The notes: generated from the sequence alone by a model not told the origin. A DNA stretch of 64,000 bases from Paramicrobacterium sp051513965 (GCF_051513965.1 NZ_CP195847.1:744001-808000), one strand, 5' to 3'; shown: positions 37,087 to 45,927, numbered from the stretch's first letter. Made by a program: numbers and translations.

Positions 37087-38520
37087 ATGGCGTATGAGTT
37101 CGAACGCAAGCAGCGGATCGCAGTGCTCGGGGGCGGCCCCGGCGGGTACGAGGCGGCGCTTGCCGGAGCACAGCTCGGTGCCGACGTCACGCTCATCGAG
37201 CGGGCCGGCGTCGGAGGCTCCGCGGTGATGACCGATGTGGTTCCGTCGAAGGGGCTGATCGCGACGGCCGAGGCCGCCAAGTCGATCAGCGGCGCCGCAG
37301 ACCTCGGCGTGCAGTTCTTCGCGCGCGACCAGACGTCGGGCAAGCCCGTCCGCCCCGAAGTGACGGTGAATCTCTCGGCGGTGAACAAGCGGCTCACATC
37401 GATGGCGCGGCAGCAGTCCGAGGACATGCGCGCGGGCCTCGTGCACGCGGGCGTGCAGATCGTGCAGGGGGAGGGGCGCCTCGACGGCGACGACGCGGTG
37501 ATCGTCTCCACCGGAAGCGGCGGCACCGACTTCGACCGCGTCGAGGCCGACACGATCGTCGTCTCCGTGGGCGCGAGCCCGCGCGAGCTGCCGTCTGCGA
37601 AGCCCGATGGGGAGCGGATCCTCACGTGGGAGCAGCTCTACAGCCTTGACGGCATCCCCGAGCATCTCATCGTCGTTGGGTCCGGTGTCACCGGTGCCGA
37701 GTTCGCGTCGGCGTACTGCGTGCTCGGTGCGAAGGTGTCGCTGATCTCGAGTCGCGAGCAGGTGCTGCCGGGCGAGGACAAGGACGCCGCGGCGGTCATC
37801 GAGCGCGTGTTCAAGCGCGACGGAATGACCGTCTTGAACAAGTCGCGCGCCGAGAAGGTGGAGCGCACCGAGAACGGCGTCGTCGCGACCCTCACCGACG
37901 GGCGCACGGTCGAGGGCAGTCACTGCCTCATGGCGGTCGGCTCCGTGCCGAACACCTCGGGCATCGGGCTCGAGGAGGCCGGCGTGCAGCTGGACGCCTC
38001 CGGACACATTCGCGTGAACCGCGTCTCGCGCACGTCGATTCCGAACATCTACGCCGTGGGTGACTGCACCACCGAGATTCCGTTGGCTTCGGTCGCGTCG
38101 ATGTCGGGGCGCACCGCCGTGTTCCACGCGATGGGCGACGTCGTGAACCCCATCGAGGTGCGCAACGTCACATCGAACATCTTCACGCAGCCCGAGATCG
38201 CGACGGTCGGCTGGAATCAGCGGGAGATCGAGGAGGGCATCGCCCAGGGCACGATCTACAAGCTGCCGCTGCTCTCGAACCCGCGCGCGAAGATGATCGG
38301 CATGCGCGAGGGTTTCGTCAAGCTGTTTGCACGCAAGGGCTCGGGCACTGTGATCGGGGGAGTGATCGTCGCTCCTCGAGCATCCGAGCTGATCTTCCCG
38401 CTCGCGCTGGCCGTCGAGCACCGTCTGACGGTCGACCAGGTCGCGAGCGCCTACACGGTGTATCCGTCGCTCACGGGCTCTATCTCGGATGCCGCGCGGG
38501 CGATGCACATCGTGCTCTGA
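37087..38520 (+). CDS. lpdA: LpdA-like NAD(P)H:quinone reductase (flavoprotein disulfide reductase family)
   Basis: 477 residues from the ATG at 37087. FAD motif VLGGGPGGYEAAL at the N-terminus, NAD motif VVGSGVTGAEFAS near 200, then YAVGDCT and a C-terminal dimerisation domain. The usual redox-active CxxxxC is absent: the region reads GVGGSAVMTDVVPSKGL with no Cys. The same loss is known in mycobacterial LpdA (Rv3303c), which reduces quinones rather than lipoamide. The start lacks a clear ribosome site. Confidence 0.87.
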   Translation: MAYEFERKQRIAVLGGGPGGYEAALAGAQLGADVTLIERAGVGGSAVMTDVVPSKGLIATAEAAKSISGAADLGVQFFARDQTSGKPVRPEVTVNLSAVNKRLTSMARQQSEDMRAGLVHAGVQIVQGEGRLDGDDAVIVSTGSGGTDFDRVEADTIVVSVGASPRELPSAKPDGERILTWEQLYSLDGIPEHLIVVGSGVTGAEFASAYCVLGAKVSLISSREQVLPGEDKDAAAVIERVFKRDGMTVLNKSRAEKVERTENGVVATLTDGRTVEGSHCLMAVGSVPNTSGIGLEEAGVQLDASGHIRVNRVSRTSIPNIYAVGDCTTEIPLASVASMSGRTAVFHAMGDVVNPIEVRNVTSNIFTQPEIATVGWNQREIEEGIAQGTIYKLPLLSNPRAKMIGMREGFVKLFARKGSGTVIGGVIVAPRASELIFPLALAVEHRLTVDQVASAYTVYPSLTGSISDAARAMHIVL

Positions 38521-38554
38521 CGAGCGCCCACCCGCGTCGCACTCACCCACGTCC

Positions 38555-38607
38555 CACCCCACCGCGCTATTTGTTCGGGTTTGCGCTACAGAAATTCCTG
38601 TAGCGCA
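38555..38607 (+). repeat. Family A repeat, left copy (A1), inverted terminal repeat
   Basis: A 53-bp sequence identical, in inverted orientation, to 39792-39844. The inner end is a perfect palindrome TGCGCTACAG-AAATTC-CTGTAGCGCA at 38582-38607. The outer end is a 27-bp tail beginning CACCCCACCGCGC. It lies 117 bp past the stop of the bracketed nuclease-like gene. Weaker similarity extends about 20 bp further inward. Confidence 0.88.
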
Positions 38608-38665
38608 GTGCCGGAACTGCAGCGCAGTGCGAGTGTGCAGGGGCACCGGAGATGAAGGCTCTGAG

Positions 38666-38731
38666 TCACAAGAACGAGAGTCACGAGACCAGAGGCACAA
38701 GAACCAGAGCCACAAGAACCAGAGTCAGAAG
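38666..38731. repeat. Degenerate 15-bp tandem repeat
   Basis: Four tandem units of 14-15 bp, consensus CACAAGAACCAGAG plus one base, end exactly at the stop codon of the nuclease-like gene on the minus strand. It may be slippage-prone; its role is unknown. Confidence 0.75.
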
Positions 38732-39678
38732 GGCAAGGGACGGATGCCCGACGACGGCAGCCCGTTCGCCATCAGAATCTCGCGGAGGCGCAGCGGATTC
38801 CGGTTCTCCGCAGTGCCCCATCGAGAGAACGCGCGGACATGCCGCCGAATCTCATCCTCGCGTCTCTTCTCAGCGACGACGACGTCTTCGGCTCGGCGTC
38901 CCGCCAGCATCCTTGTATCTGTGTATTTCTGCGTGCCGTCGAATTCGCCCCAGTGCTCGAACTCCTCCCACCAGAAATCGGCGTAGTACGTACCCAACGG
39001 AGTGACGATCGGATGCTGCAGCTCGGGCGCTGGAAATCCGAGCTGGTGCAGGAGAACCCGCGCGCGCGACTCTTCGACCGAATCGGACAGATCGGTCGAG
39101 AACGAGACGGTGGCACGAGCGCGCTTGACGCCCATGCAGCGAGTCTGAGCGTTCAGCTGGTCGCGGAGTTCGTCGAGGGTTACGAGCGGACGACGATGAT
39201 TTCGCGCACTGTCGACCATGGCCACTCCCTCGGCGAAGTTAAGCTCGCGGGCGAGGTCGATGACCGTTCGGGCAGCAGAAGTGACACGGATGCCGTCGAC
39301 GGTGACGGCGTCCTCGTCAGCGAGACGAAGGTGCCGCCGCCGCACGCCGCCAGATGATCTGCCGCCCGACGTTGGCGGAATGCCGACACTGATCTTCTCC
39401 GGCATCGGCCCGAGCAGACGGATGCCGTGCAGAGCGGCAGCCGAGTGGTGCGAGAGAACGACATCATCACGAACCCGCCCGCGCTGCGCGAAGATGCGCA
39501 GCAGGTGCTGCTCTCTGGGGCGAAGCTCGCGCCATTCGTCACTCGCGACGTAGACGCCGGCCGCGACGGTGTGCAGATCGCCGGACTGCACGCGTTTCGT
39601 CAGCGGCTTGGGGTCCACGCCGAAAGCGGCGTAGTCGGTTCGTCGAAGCAGGAGCCCCGACGCAGTAGCTCTGTCCAT
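38725..39678 (-). CDS. AbiEi-like winged-helix plus DUF559/PD-(D/E)XK nuclease-like protein, element A
   Basis: 317 residues. The N-terminal half resembles AbiEi antitoxin domains (LTKRVQSGDLHTVAAGVYV, then LSHHSAAALHGIRLLG). The middle has VTSAARTVIDLAREL, usual in this actinobacterial family. The C-terminal 100 residues look like DUF559/Vsr-type nucleases, with GTYYADFWW (Asp) and GEFDGTQKY (Glu and Lys), a PD-(D/E)XK pattern. No AbiEii nucleotidyltransferase toxin is adjacent. The gene is bracketed by perfect 53-bp inverted repeats at 38555 and 39792, giving a 1.29-kb unit. No ribosome site is evident. Catalytic activity is inferred. Confidence 0.8.
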   Translation of the reverse strand: MDRATASGLLLRRTDYAAFGVDPKPLTKRVQSGDLHTVAAGVYVASDEWRELRPREQHLLRIFAQRGRVRDDVVLSHHSAAALHGIRLLGPMPEKISVGIPPTSGGRSSGGVRRRHLRLADEDAVTVDGIRVTSAARTVIDLARELNFAEGVAMVDSARNHRRPLVTLDELRDQLNAQTRCMGVKRARATVSFSTDLSDSVEESRARVLLHQLGFPAPELQHPIVTPLGTYYADFWWEEFEHWGEFDGTQKYTDTRMLAGRRAEDVVVAEKRREDEIRRHVRAFSRWGTAENRNPLRLREILMANGLPSSGIRPLPF

Positions 39679-39791
39679 GCCGCAATCGTCGCGCGGGAGC
39701 GGAGCGGATGCGTGGGTCGCTGCGCGCTCTGTGGAGAACCGTTCGCGAGCCGACGTTGTGGGCGACGAGCGGTGCGCTGAAGTTCGGGACG

Positions 39792-39844
39792 TGCGCTACA
39801 GGAATTTCTGTAGCGCAAACCCGAACAAATAGCGCGGTGGGGTG
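39792..39844 (-). repeat. Family A repeat, right copy (A2), inverted terminal repeat
   Basis: The exact reverse complement of 38555-38607, with the palindrome facing the gene and the CCGCGC tail facing out. It lies 113 bp before the nuclease-like gene start and 22 bp from the stop of the acyl-CoA carboxylase gene. I see no target-site duplication outside the pair. Confidence 0.88.
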
Positions 39845-39866
39845 AGAGGGGTGGGCGAGCGCGGGG

Positions 39867-41639
39867 CTACTCGTCCACGATCGAGAGGAGGCGGTGGCCA
39901 CTCGAGACCGTCTGCCCCACCGGCGCATTGATGTTCGCCACCACGCCGTCACGCGGAGCCGCGATGGGCTGCTCCATCTTCATGGCCTCGAGCACGAGGA
40001 TCAGGTCGCCCTTGACGACCTTCTGGCCCTCCTCGGCGACGAGCTTCACGACCGTGGCCTGCATCGGCGACGACACGTCGTTACCGCTGCTCGACGGCAC
40101 AGCACGCGAGTGAGACCCGCCGCGCTTCGGCGCCGCCGGTGCGACACGGCTCGTCGCCGCAGCCGTCGGCAGGATGCGTGACGGAAGGCTGACCTCGAGA
40201 CGCTTGCCGGAGACCTCGACGACGACGCTGTGCCGCTCGTCGACGGGCTTCGGGTCGCCGAGCTCGCCGTCCCACGGTTCGATGTCGTTGTCGAACTCCG
40301 TCTCGATCCAGCGCGTGTAGACGCCGAACGTGCCGTCGTCAGCGGTGAACGCTGGGTCGCGGACGATCTTTCGGTGGAACGGCAGCACTGTCGGCATCCC
40401 TGTCACCTCGAACTCGTCGAGGGCACGGCGCGCACGCTCGAGGCCCTCATCACGGTCGGTTCCCGTGACGATGAGCTTGCCGAGGAGCGAGTCGAAGGCG
40501 CCGGAGATCTCGTCGCCGCCGGTGACGCCAGAATCGAGACGGATGCCGGGACCGCCAAAGGTCCGGAACTCGTGGATAGGGCCAGGCTGCGGGAGGAAGT
40601 TGCGGCCCGGGTCCTCGCCGTTGATGCGGAACTCGAAGGAGTGGCCGGTCGCCTCCGGGTCGTCGTAGTCGAGCGTGCCGCCCTCGGCGATGCGGAACTG
40701 CTCCCGCACGAGGTCGAGGCCCGTGACCTCCTCGGAGACCGGGTGCTCCACCTGGAGACGCGTGTTCACCTCGAGGAACGACACAGTGCCGTCCTTGCCG
40801 ATGAGGAACTCGCATGTTCCGGCGCCGACGTAGCCGACCTCTTGGAGGATCGCCTTCGACGACTCGTACAGGCGAGTGATCTGGTCGTCCGTCAGGAACG
40901 GGGCCGGGGCTTCCTCGACGAGCTTCTGGTGCCGGCGCTGCAGCGAGCAGTCGCGGGTGGAGACCACGACGACCTTGCCGTCGGTGTCTGCGAGGCACTG
41001 GGTCTCGACGTGGCGGGGCTCGTCGAGGTACTTCTCGACGAAGCACTCGCCGCGGCCGAACGCGGCAACCGCCTCCCGCGTCGCCGAGTCGAACTGCTCG
41101 GCGACCTCGTCGCGCGTGCGGGCGATCTTGAGGCCGCGGCCGCCTCCGCCGAACGCCGCCTTGATGGCGACCGGGAGGCCGTGCTCGTCGACGAAGTCGA
41201 GCACCTCGTCGGCGCCCGACACGGGGTTCAGAGTGCCGGGGGCGAGCGGAGCGCCCACCTTCTCGGCGACGTGGCGCGCCGACACCTTGTCGCCGAGCTG
41301 CTCGATGGCCTCGGGGCTCGGGCCGATCCAGACGAGGCCGGCGTCCATGACAGCGCGGGCGAAGTCGGCGTTCTCAGCGAGGAACCCGTAGCCGGGGTGC
41401 ACGGCGTCAGCGCCGGAGCGGCGGGCCACGGAGAGGAGCTTCTCGATCACGAGGTACGTGTCAGCGCTCGTGGTGCCGTCGAGCGCGTAGGCCTCGTCGG
41501 CGAGCTTCACATGGAGCGCGTCGCGATCTTGGTCGGCGTAGACGGCGACGGAAGAACGGCCGGAGTCGCGGGCGGCGCGGACGATGCGGACGGCGATCTC
41601 ACCGCGATTGGCAATCAGGACCTTCGTTATTCGTGGCAC
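39867..41639 (-). CDS. accA3: Acyl-CoA carboxylase biotin-carboxylase/BCCP alpha subunit
   Basis: 590 residues, GTG start. The biotin carboxylase domain (about 1-450) begins ITKVLIANRGEIAVR and has the ATP-grasp loop FGGGGRGLK and EVNTRLQVEHPV. The C-terminal biotinyl domain carries the biotin-accepting Lys in VLEAMKMEQPI. It carboxylates biotin to feed the AccD beta subunit encoded at 47.5-49.1 kb, supplying malonyl- or methylmalonyl-CoA. BirA at 49.2 kb would biotinylate it. The symbol follows mycobacterial usage. Confidence 0.94.
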   Translation of the reverse strand: MPRITKVLIANRGEIAVRIVRAARDSGRSSVAVYADQDRDALHVKLADEAYALDGTTSADTYLVIEKLLSVARRSGADAVHPGYGFLAENADFARAVMDAGLVWIGPSPEAIEQLGDKVSARHVAEKVGAPLAPGTLNPVSGADEVLDFVDEHGLPVAIKAAFGGGGRGLKIARTRDEVAEQFDSATREAVAAFGRGECFVEKYLDEPRHVETQCLADTDGKVVVVSTRDCSLQRRHQKLVEEAPAPFLTDDQITRLYESSKAILQEVGYVGAGTCEFLIGKDGTVSFLEVNTRLQVEHPVSEEVTGLDLVREQFRIAEGGTLDYDDPEATGHSFEFRINGEDPGRNFLPQPGPIHEFRTFGGPGIRLDSGVTGGDEISGAFDSLLGKLIVTGTDRDEGLERARRALDEFEVTGMPTVLPFHRKIVRDPAFTADDGTFGVYTRWIETEFDNDIEPWDGELGDPKPVDERHSVVVEVSGKRLEVSLPSRILPTAAATSRVAPAAPKRGGSHSRAVPSSSGNDVSSPMQATVVKLVAEEGQKVVKGDLILVLEAMKMEQPIAAPRDGVVANINAPVGQTVSSGHRLLSIVDE

Positions 41640-41763
41640 AGTTCCCTAGCCTAAACCGACCGGGGCCCGCGAAATTGGACGACCTCCACAAAAATGGTCG
41701 CAGAAGCGTGGCTCTGCCCGACAAAATGGGGAGAGAAGCGGTGGATGCCGCGCGGCGACGCGC

Positions 41764-42459
41764 TCACGCGGAGGCCGCGTCGCCCGAGGAATTCGTGGTG
41801 CTCGCGGCATCCTGCGTCGCCTCGGCCGAAGCCCACAGGGACGTCCATTCGTAGCCGAGCTCTCGAACGAGTCGGCGCAACGTCGGAATCGACAGCCCGA
41901 CAACCGTCGACGGGTCACCGTCCACCCGGTCGATGAATGCGGCGCCCAGGCTGTCGATCGTGAACGCTCCGGCGACGAACAGCGGTTCGCCGCTCGCGAT
42001 GTACGCGGCGATCTCGTCGTCGGTCATATCGGCCGTGAAGGTGACGTCGCTCGCGGCGACGCCGTGTGCCGCGGCATCCGTCTCGAGATCGATCAGCCAG
42101 TGCCCCGAATGCAGCGTGCCCGTACGTCCGCGCTGCATCTGCCAGCGGCGCGCGGCCTCCTCGGGAGTGTGCGGCTTGCCGTACACCACGCCGTCGAGCA
42201 CGAAGACGGAGTCTCCGCCGAAGACGAGGCCCGAACGCACTCCCTGCGCGCGCAGCAGCGCGGCACCGGCTTCAGCCTTCGCGCGGGCGAGCAGTTCGAC
42301 GGTCTGCGGCGGCGAGAGCGGAGCGCCCTGAGCCTGCTCGGCCGCGGCGACAGCGGCCGGTTCGTCGACCTCGGGAGCGAACGCGTGCGCGGTGATGCCG
42401 GACTGCGCCAGGAGCATCCGGCGGGCTGGTGACGTCGACGCGAGGTGGAAGTCAGGCAT
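41764..42459 (-). CDS. maf: Maf-like nucleotide pyrophosphatase
   Basis: 231 residues from the ATG at 42459, set by GAAGGAC upstream. Maf motifs are LASTSPARRMLLAQSG at the N-terminus, VDEPA, and GGDSVFVLDGVVYGKP with the catalytic Asp. The C-terminal FTIDSLGAAFIDRVDGD block is also conserved. Maf proteins hydrolyse non-canonical or modified nucleoside triphosphates and are linked to cell-division control. It is commonly found near acyl-CoA carboxylase genes in actinobacteria, as here. Confidence 0.92.
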   Translation of the reverse strand: MPDFHLASTSPARRMLLAQSGITAHAFAPEVDEPAAVAAAEQAQGAPLSPPQTVELLARAKAEAGAALLRAQGVRSGLVFGGDSVFVLDGVVYGKPHTPEEAARRWQMQRGRTGTLHSGHWLIDLETDAAAHGVAASDVTFTADMTDDEIAAYIASGEPLFVAGAFTIDSLGAAFIDRVDGDPSTVVGLSIPTLRRLVRELGYEWTSLWASAEATQDAASTTNSSGDAASA

Positions 42460-42529
42460 GAGGTCCTTCGCAGATTGGGGGACGGATGCTGTCAGCCGAC
42501 GCCGACCGGCGTGTGACATGCTCGGATGC

Positions 42530-43768
42530 ATGTCCGCACCTGAGCAGCCCATCGACCTCGACATCACCAACGTAGCGCACGGCGGAATCTTCATCGCCCG
42601 GCACGAGGGGCGGGTGGTCTTCGTCGCGGACGCCATCACAGGGGAACGCGTGCGGGCGCGCGTGACCGAGGCACGTAAGAAGAAGTTCTGGCGCGCCGAG
42701 ACCGTGGAGGTGCTCGAGGCGTCGCCGCACCGCCGCGAGCACGTGTGGCCGGAGGCGTCCGTCGACCGTGACCCGAGCGTGCGCGCGGGCGGCGCCGAGT
42801 TCGGGCACATCGCGCTCGCACACCAGCGTGAGCTGAAGCACCGCGTGCTCAGTGAGGCGTTCGAGCGCTTCGCGAAGCATCCTGCCCCTCATTTCGAGGT
42901 CGAGCCAGTGCCCGGCGACGACGAGCGGAACGGGCTGGGGTGGCGCACACGCGTGCGGTTGCACGTCGACGGCGAAGGACGCATGGGACCGTACGCCTCC
43001 CGCTCGCACACGGTTGTGCCGGTGGCGAGCCTCCCGCTCGCAACCGAGCGTCTCGAGAAGGCGGTCGAGCTCGACGCGCTCGTCGAGGGCGCGGCATCCA
43101 TCGATCTCATCGACCCGAGTGGATCAGAGGCGCTGCTGTGCGTCGGCGACGACGATCTGCGGGCCGCGGACCCCGTGATCGAGCGCGTGGGCGACCGCGA
43201 ATTCAGTGCCGAGGCGGGCGGATTCTGGCAGGTGCACCGAGGTGCGGCATCCGTGCTCACCGAGGCGGTGCAGTCCGCTGTCGACGGCGCGCTCTTCGAC
43301 CCGAGGGCGGAGAACCACGATCTGTACGGCGGGGTCGGACTGCTCGCAGCGGCGGTCGGCGACAGATTCGGCGACAGCGTGCGCATGACGACGGTCGAAT
43401 CGGATGCCGCGGCGACACGCCACGCGGTACGCAACCTCTCCGACTGGAACGTCGAGGCCGTCACCGCGCGGGTCGACCGGTACCTCACAGAGCTGCTCCG
43501 CTCGGCGTCGCCGGCGCGGCTGCGCGGATTCCGCGACGCGACCATCGTGCTCGACCCGCCGCGGTCCGGTGCCGGAACGGACGTCATCGGGCAGATCGGC
43601 GAACTCGCTCCGGCGCAGATCGTGTACGTCGCGTGCGACCCGGTGGCGCTCGCTCGCGACACGGGGGCTCTCGCGGCATCCGGTTACCGTCTCACCGGTC
43701 TTCGCGCGTTCGACCTGTTCCCGCACACCCACCACATGGAGGCCGTCGCGTCGTTCGTGCGTGAGTGA
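42530..43768 (+). CDS. TRAM-domain class I RNA (uracil-5-)methyltransferase
   Basis: 412 residues from the ATG at 42530. The N-terminal TRAM domain (DLDITNVAHGGIFIARHEGRV) binds RNA. The C-terminal Rossmann domain has the SAM motif DLYGGVGLLAAAVG, IVLDPPRSGAG and the nucleophile loop YVACDPVALARD with its catalytic Cys. This places it in the TrmA/RlmC/RlmD group that makes m5U in tRNA or rRNA. It lacks the CxxxxxCxxC iron-sulfur site of RlmD in the N-terminal region. The exact target is not decidable. Confidence 0.86.
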   Translation: MSAPEQPIDLDITNVAHGGIFIARHEGRVVFVADAITGERVRARVTEARKKKFWRAETVEVLEASPHRREHVWPEASVDRDPSVRAGGAEFGHIALAHQRELKHRVLSEAFERFAKHPAPHFEVEPVPGDDERNGLGWRTRVRLHVDGEGRMGPYASRSHTVVPVASLPLATERLEKAVELDALVEGAASIDLIDPSGSEALLCVGDDDLRAADPVIERVGDREFSAEAGGFWQVHRGAASVLTEAVQSAVDGALFDPRAENHDLYGGVGLLAAAVGDRFGDSVRMTTVESDAAATRHAVRNLSDWNVEAVTARVDRYLTELLRSASPARLRGFRDATIVLDPPRSGAGTDVIGQIGELAPAQIVYVACDPVALARDTGALAASGYRLTGLRAFDLFPHTHHMEAVASFVRE

Positions 43769-43877
43769 CACGTGGTGCCGTCTCCGGTGCCCCCTCCGGT
43801 GCCGTCCCTGTGCACTCCGGGGCCGACCGCGGGCGAGGCATACGCGGCCCCCATCCAGTGCGCTACAGAATCGGACG

Positions 43878-43923
43878 TGCGCTACAGGAATTTCTGTAGC
43901 GCAAACCCGAACAAATAGCGCGG
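43878..43923 (-). repeat. Solo family A repeat (A3)
   Basis: 46 bp identical to the inner part of the element A terminal repeats: the palindrome TGCGCTACAG-GAATTT-CTGTAGCGCA and the CCGCGCTATTTG tail, same orientation as A2. An extra half-palindrome TGCGCTACAG lies just left at 43859. It sits in the 241-bp spacer between the RNA methyltransferase and the response regulator. Short CTCCGGTGCC-type repeats precede it. Confidence 0.87.
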
Positions 43924-44009
43924 AGGGGAATGGGGCGGGAGGCGCACGCGAACTCCGGGCACGGTGCGCGGAATCAGCGGGACGACGGTTTCCCGATACG
44001 ATGTGATCC

Positions 44010-44675
44010 ATGGCGACAGTGGGGATCATCGACGATCACGAATCCGTCAGGCTCGGCCTGCAGGCTGCGTGCGCAAACGCCGGGCACACCGTCGCCATCA
44101 GTGTGTCGAGCGTCGAGGCATTCCTCCGCGAGACGCGAGACAGCAGCGGCACACCGCTGGACATCGTCGTGCTCGATCTCTCGCTCGGTGATGGAAGCGA
44201 CGTCACCGCAAACGTGCGTCGGGTGCAGGCCACCGGCTCTGCGGTGCTGATCCACAGCATCGCCGACCGCATGACGCTCGTCCGGCAGGCGCTCGCGGCC
44301 GGAGCCGCGGGAGTCATCCCGAAGTCGTCGCCCACCGACGTCGTCATCTCCTCGATCGAGCAGGTCGCGTCGGGTGGCGTGCTGAACAACCTCGAGTGGG
44401 CGAGCGCGATCGAGGCGGACTCCGAGTTCGCGAGCGTTCAGCTCGGACGCCGCGAGCGGGACGTGCTGCACCTGTACGCCTCAGGCCTGCCCATGAAGCA
44501 GGTCGCCGCACAGCTGGGCGTCGCGCCGTCGACGGTGAAGCAGCACCTCGACCGCATCCGCAAGAAGTATGTCGAGGTCGGCCGACCCGCTCCCACGAAG
44601 GTCGACCTGCTGCGCAGGGCCGTCGAGGACGGCATTCTCCCCGAGCTCAATCCGGGCGGAACGGATGCCGGGTAA
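44010..44675 (+). CDS. NarL/LuxR-family response regulator
   Basis: 221 residues. The receiver domain has the acidic pair in GIIDDHESVR, phospho-Asp in IVVLDLSLGDGS, and the switch Lys in GVIPKSS. The C-terminal LuxR helix-turn-helix reads LGRRERDVLHLYASGLPMKQ, then VAAQLGVAPSTVKQHLDRIR. It overlaps the kinase start by 11 bp, forming an RR-HK-membrane protein operon. Its regulon is unknown. Confidence 0.93.
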   Translation: MATVGIIDDHESVRLGLQAACANAGHTVAISVSSVEAFLRETRDSSGTPLDIVVLDLSLGDGSDVTANVRRVQATGSAVLIHSIADRMTLVRQALAAGAAGVIPKSSPTDVVISSIEQVASGGVLNNLEWASAIEADSEFASVQLGRRERDVLHLYASGLPMKQVAAQLGVAPSTVKQHLDRIRKKYVEVGRPAPTKVDLLRRAVEDGILPELNPGGTDAG

Positions 44676-45927
44676 AGCCGTGTTCGACGCCCCCTCGCCG
44701 GTTCCGCCGCAGCCAGGCGAACGCCACTCGCGCGTCTTCACCACGACCCGCGTCGAGAACATGATCGCCCGTGTGCTCGCCGTCGCGGTGATCGTGTTCG
44801 GCGTGCAGGCGGCGATCTTCGCGATGATGATGCCGCCGGTGCGACCGCCGATGGCCACGACGGTCTACCGCGCGTGCATGTTTGCTCCGCTCGTCATCGT
44901 CGCGGTCGCGGGGCTGCTGAAGCGCGGCGTGCGACCGGCATCCGCGGTGTTTGCCTTCGTCTACCTCGCTGCGCTCATCGTCTGGCCGATCTACACGCGG
45001 TTCGTCTTCGGGGGTGCACCCGACGAACCGTGGATCTGGTATCTGCTGACCGTCGCCACGGCGTGCGCAGCTGTGGCGTTCCCCGTCGTATGGGCGGTCG
45101 CATACACGATCGGCGTCCCCGTGCTGTTCGGGGTTGTCCGGACGCTCGCCCCCGATGGACTGCGCGGCATTGAAAGCGGCATCCTCGATGCGATCTACGG
45201 TGCGATCTTCGGCATGGTCATCGTGCTGCTCACGAAGATGTTCCGTCAGTCGGCCAGGCGAGTGGATGCCGCGCGAGACGCCGCTCTCGCCCGCTACGAC
45301 CGGGCAGTGCGCGCGCACGCGATGGAAGCGGAGCGCGTCGAGGTGGACGCGCTCGTGCACGACAACGTCCTCGCTGCGCTTCAGGCGGCGGAACGCGCCG
45401 TCAACGCCGAGGGAGAACGTGCTGCTGTGCAGATCGCCGAACACGCCCTCGCGGAACTGCGTGAGGCTGGGGTGGAGCCGGCCGACGACGAGTCCACGGT
45501 GACGTTGCGCGAGATGGCGAGCCGGCTCAGCATCGCGTCGCGCATGATGGAGCGCGGGTTCGATGTCTCCAGCGAGACCGAGGCCGGTGCTGTCGTGCCG
45601 CAGAGCGTCGCCAACGCGATGGGACTGGCCGCGGTGCAGGCCATGGTGAACAGCGTCGAACACGCGGAGGGGCACGGCGTGGACACCGAGACCGCGGCTG
45701 TGCACCGCTCGATCACCGTGACGAACGATGGCGCGGCGGCATCCATTCTGATCTCAGATGACGGTGTCGGCTTCGACCCTGACAGAGTCCCGGACGACCG
45801 GCTCGGACTCCGCGTCTCGATCCGTGAGCGCATGCTCGCCGTTGGGGGAACGGCGCGCGTGCACAGCGTTCCGGGCGATGGCACCGAGATCGAACTGACG
45901 TGGCGCCCCGAGGAGGTCGACGAATGA
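44665..45927 (+). CDS. Sensor histidine kinase, atypical NarX/DesK-like
   Basis: 420 residues from the ATG at 44665 inside the response-regulator end. There are four to six N-terminal hydrophobic segments, then a dimerisation helix with a candidate phospho-His in DALVHDNVLAALQAAER. That differs from the usual ERxRIARELHD box. The ATPase domain is intact: NSVEHAEG (N box-like), SDDGVGFDP (G1) and RLGLRVSIRERM. It presumably phosphorylates the upstream regulator. The stop overlaps the next gene by 4 bp. Confidence 0.87.
   Translation: MPGKAVFDAPSPVPPQPGERHSRVFTTTRVENMIARVLAVAVIVFGVQAAIFAMMMPPVRPPMATTVYRACMFAPLVIVAVAGLLKRGVRPASAVFAFVYLAALIVWPIYTRFVFGGAPDEPWIWYLLTVATACAAVAFPVVWAVAYTIGVPVLFGVVRTLAPDGLRGIESGILDAIYGAIFGMVIVLLTKMFRQSARRVDAARDAALARYDRAVRAHAMEAERVEVDALVHDNVLAALQAAERAVNAEGERAAVQIAEHALAELREAGVEPADDESTVTLREMASRLSIASRMMERGFDVSSETEAGAVVPQSVANAMGLAAVQAMVNSVEHAEGHGVDTETAAVHRSITVTNDGAAASILISDDGVGFDPDRVPDDRLGLRVSIRERMLAVGGTARVHSVPGDGTEIELTWRPEEVDE

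Noticed and set aside
38725..39678. A complete type IV AbiE toxin-antitoxin pair
   Set aside because: Only the AbiEi-like N-terminus is present; no AbiEii nucleotidyltransferase gene lies on either side, and the C-terminus is a nuclease-like fold.
38555..39844. Classical insertion sequence
   Set aside because: No DDE, HUH or serine/tyrosine recombinase motif is encoded and no target-site duplication is visible outside the inverted repeats.
43769..43858. CTCCGGTGCC-type short repeats after the RNA methyltransferase as a CRISPR-like array
   Set aside because: Units are about 10 bp, imperfect, with no spacers of constant length and no cas genes.
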